A stretch of 64,000 nucleotides of DNA from Burkholderiales bacterium (lineage in GTDB: Bacteria > Pseudomonadota > Gammaproteobacteria > Burkholderiales > Burkholderiaceae_C): assembly GCA_016192425.1 (NCBI GenBank), contig JACPUE010000037.1, positions 1 to 64,000 of the forward strand, given 5' to 3'. This document shows, piece after piece, positions 63,249 through 64,000 of this stretch. The notes under the pieces are model-generated. The model saw only the letters and a list, made by a program, of their open reading frames with translations, was not told the DNA's origin and made no database searches. How positions within the stretch are numbered: the stretch's first letter is position 1; the number at the start of each line of letters is the position of its first letter. Both the position numbers and the translations under genes were made by a program.

Positions 63249-64000
63249 ATGAACCTGCGCCAAACCCTGGCCGCCCTGCCACGCGATGCCCGCGACACCT
63301 TGTTCATGCTCTGCGTGATCGCCTGGGTGATTGCACCGCTGGTGCGCGAGCTGCCGGTCTGGACTTCGGTGGCGGTGGCCTTGCTGCTGCTGCTGCGCGG
63401 CACGCTGGCCTGGCGCGCCAGGCCCCTGCCTGGGCGCTGGACCATGCACCTGATGATGCTGTGCGCCGTGGCGGGCACGCTGCTGACGCACCGCACCATC
63501 GTCGGGCGCGATCCGGGGCTCACCCTCGTCATCCTGCTGCTGGCCCTCAAGACGCTGGAGGCGCGCGCCCAGCGCGACGCGATGGTGATCTTCTTCCTCG
63601 CGTTCTTCTCCATGCTCAGCAACTTTTTCTATTCGCAGTCGCTTGCCACGGCTGCGGCCATGCTGCTGGGCCTGCTGGGCCTGCTGACGGCGCTGGTCAA
63701 CGCACACCAGCCCGTGGGGCGCCCGCCGCTGGTGCAGTCGCTGCGCACAGCCAGCACCATGGCACTGCTGGGCACACCGGTGATGGTGGTGCTGTTCATG
63801 TTCTTTCCGCGCATTGCGCCGCTGTGGGGCGTGCCCAACGACACCATGGCAGGCCGATCAGGCCTGTCGGGCCAGATGAAGGTGGGCAGCATCGCCGAGC
63901 TGGCGCTGGACGAACGCATCGCCTTTCGCCTGCGCTTTGACGACCCTGGCTACCGCCCGCCGCAATCGGTGCTGTATTTCCGTGGCCCGGTACTCACCAG
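63249..64000 (+). CDS. TgpA-like transglutaminase membrane protein, 5' part
   Basis: Start of a TgpA/DUF3488 transglutaminase-like protein; 250 codons are seen before the window ends. It opens MNLRQTLAALPRDARDTLFM with five or six membrane segments, including LLALKTLEARAQRDAMVIFFLAFF and VMVVLFMFFPRIAPLWGVP, then SGLSGQMKVGSIAELALDERIAFRLRFDD, the conserved region before the transglutaminase core. The catalytic domain lies beyond the window. ATG 63249 has GGTGGGG before it, and the dispersed repeat occupies its upstream gap. Confidence 0.88.
   Translation, partial: MNLRQTLAALPRDARDTLFMLCVIAWVIAPLVRELPVWTSVAVALLLLLRGTLAWRARPLPGRWTMHLMMLCAVAGTLLTHRTIVGRDPGLTLVILLLALKTLEARAQRDAMVIFFLAFFSMLSNFFYSQSLATAAAMLLGLLGLLTALVNAHQPVGRPPLVQSLRTASTMALLGTPVMVVLFMFFPRIAPLWGVPNDTMAGRSGLSGQMKVGSIAELALDERIAFRLRFDDPGYRPPQSVLYFRGPVLT

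Overview
The window is GC-rich, densely packed chromosome, most likely from a Comamonadaceae betaproteobacterium (Acidovorax, Alicycliphilus, Delftia or Comamonas type). The evidence is indirect: protein style, Liv-type ABC transporters paired with acyl-CoA ligases, an FcbT-like TRAP carrier, a cbb3 oxidase cluster with FNR boxes, and short two-hairpin dispersed repeats that I recall from this family. No rRNA, tRNA, CRISPR array or intact insertion sequence was recognised.

Layout. 1-3421: a decayed accessory island with one intact AlbA_2/HATPase protein, the first codons of one lost gene joined to the C-terminal end of a helicase, and a second AlbA_2 gene broken by a stop codon and a deletion. 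3422-4475: a small ABC ATPase and a hypothetical gene. 4603-11229: livHMGF, an acyl-CoA ligase and livK in one operon. 11279-14078: a MocR regulator divergent from a BenE-type benzoate symporter. 14104-18614: another acyl-CoA ligase, then TRAP permease genes without a binding protein. 18816-21916: isocitrate lyase with two matching palindromes upstream, an EamA transporter and an RraA-like gene. 21930-29978: the cytochrome cbb3 oxidase and assembly cluster, read leftward as ccoI-S-N-O-Q-P-G-fixH plus a small membrane protein, followed by an FNR-linked universal stress gene. 30522-32990: a LysR regulator and an MFS exporter.

32997-46067 is the most interesting region. Two divergent operons flank a 38-bp near-palindrome. 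Leftward run an SCP2-like protein, a MerR regulator, an enoyl-CoA hydratase and a malonyl-CoA synthetase. Rightward run an AtuB-like SDR, an acyl-CoA carboxylase beta subunit, an acyl-CoA dehydrogenase, an enoyl-CoA hydratase, a biotin carboxylase/BCCP alpha subunit, a DUF849 beta-keto-acid cleavage enzyme and an acyl-CoA ligase. The order matches atuBCDEF of acyclic-terpene degradation, but no HMG-CoA-lyase-like gene is present and a BKACE family gene sits at the end.

46087-64000: lgt, a vapBC pair whose toxin lacks one catalytic Asp, ilvD, a Trp-rich membrane protein, a small cytochrome c, acs, a flavin oxidoreductase, a DmdC-like acyl-CoA dehydrogenase, a hemerythrin-like protein, etfBA, an MscS channel, an enoyl-CoA hydratase, a class II histone-deacetylase-like hydrolase, and the start of a MoxR/DUF58/transglutaminase operon cut by the window end.

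Together the genes suggest a respiratory organic-acid degrader. ABC, BenE and TRAP carriers import carboxylates, at least five AMP-forming ligases activate them to CoA esters, acyl-CoA dehydrogenases pass electrons to EtfAB, acetyl-CoA is handled by acs and the glyoxylate shunt, and a high-affinity oxidase supports growth at low oxygen.
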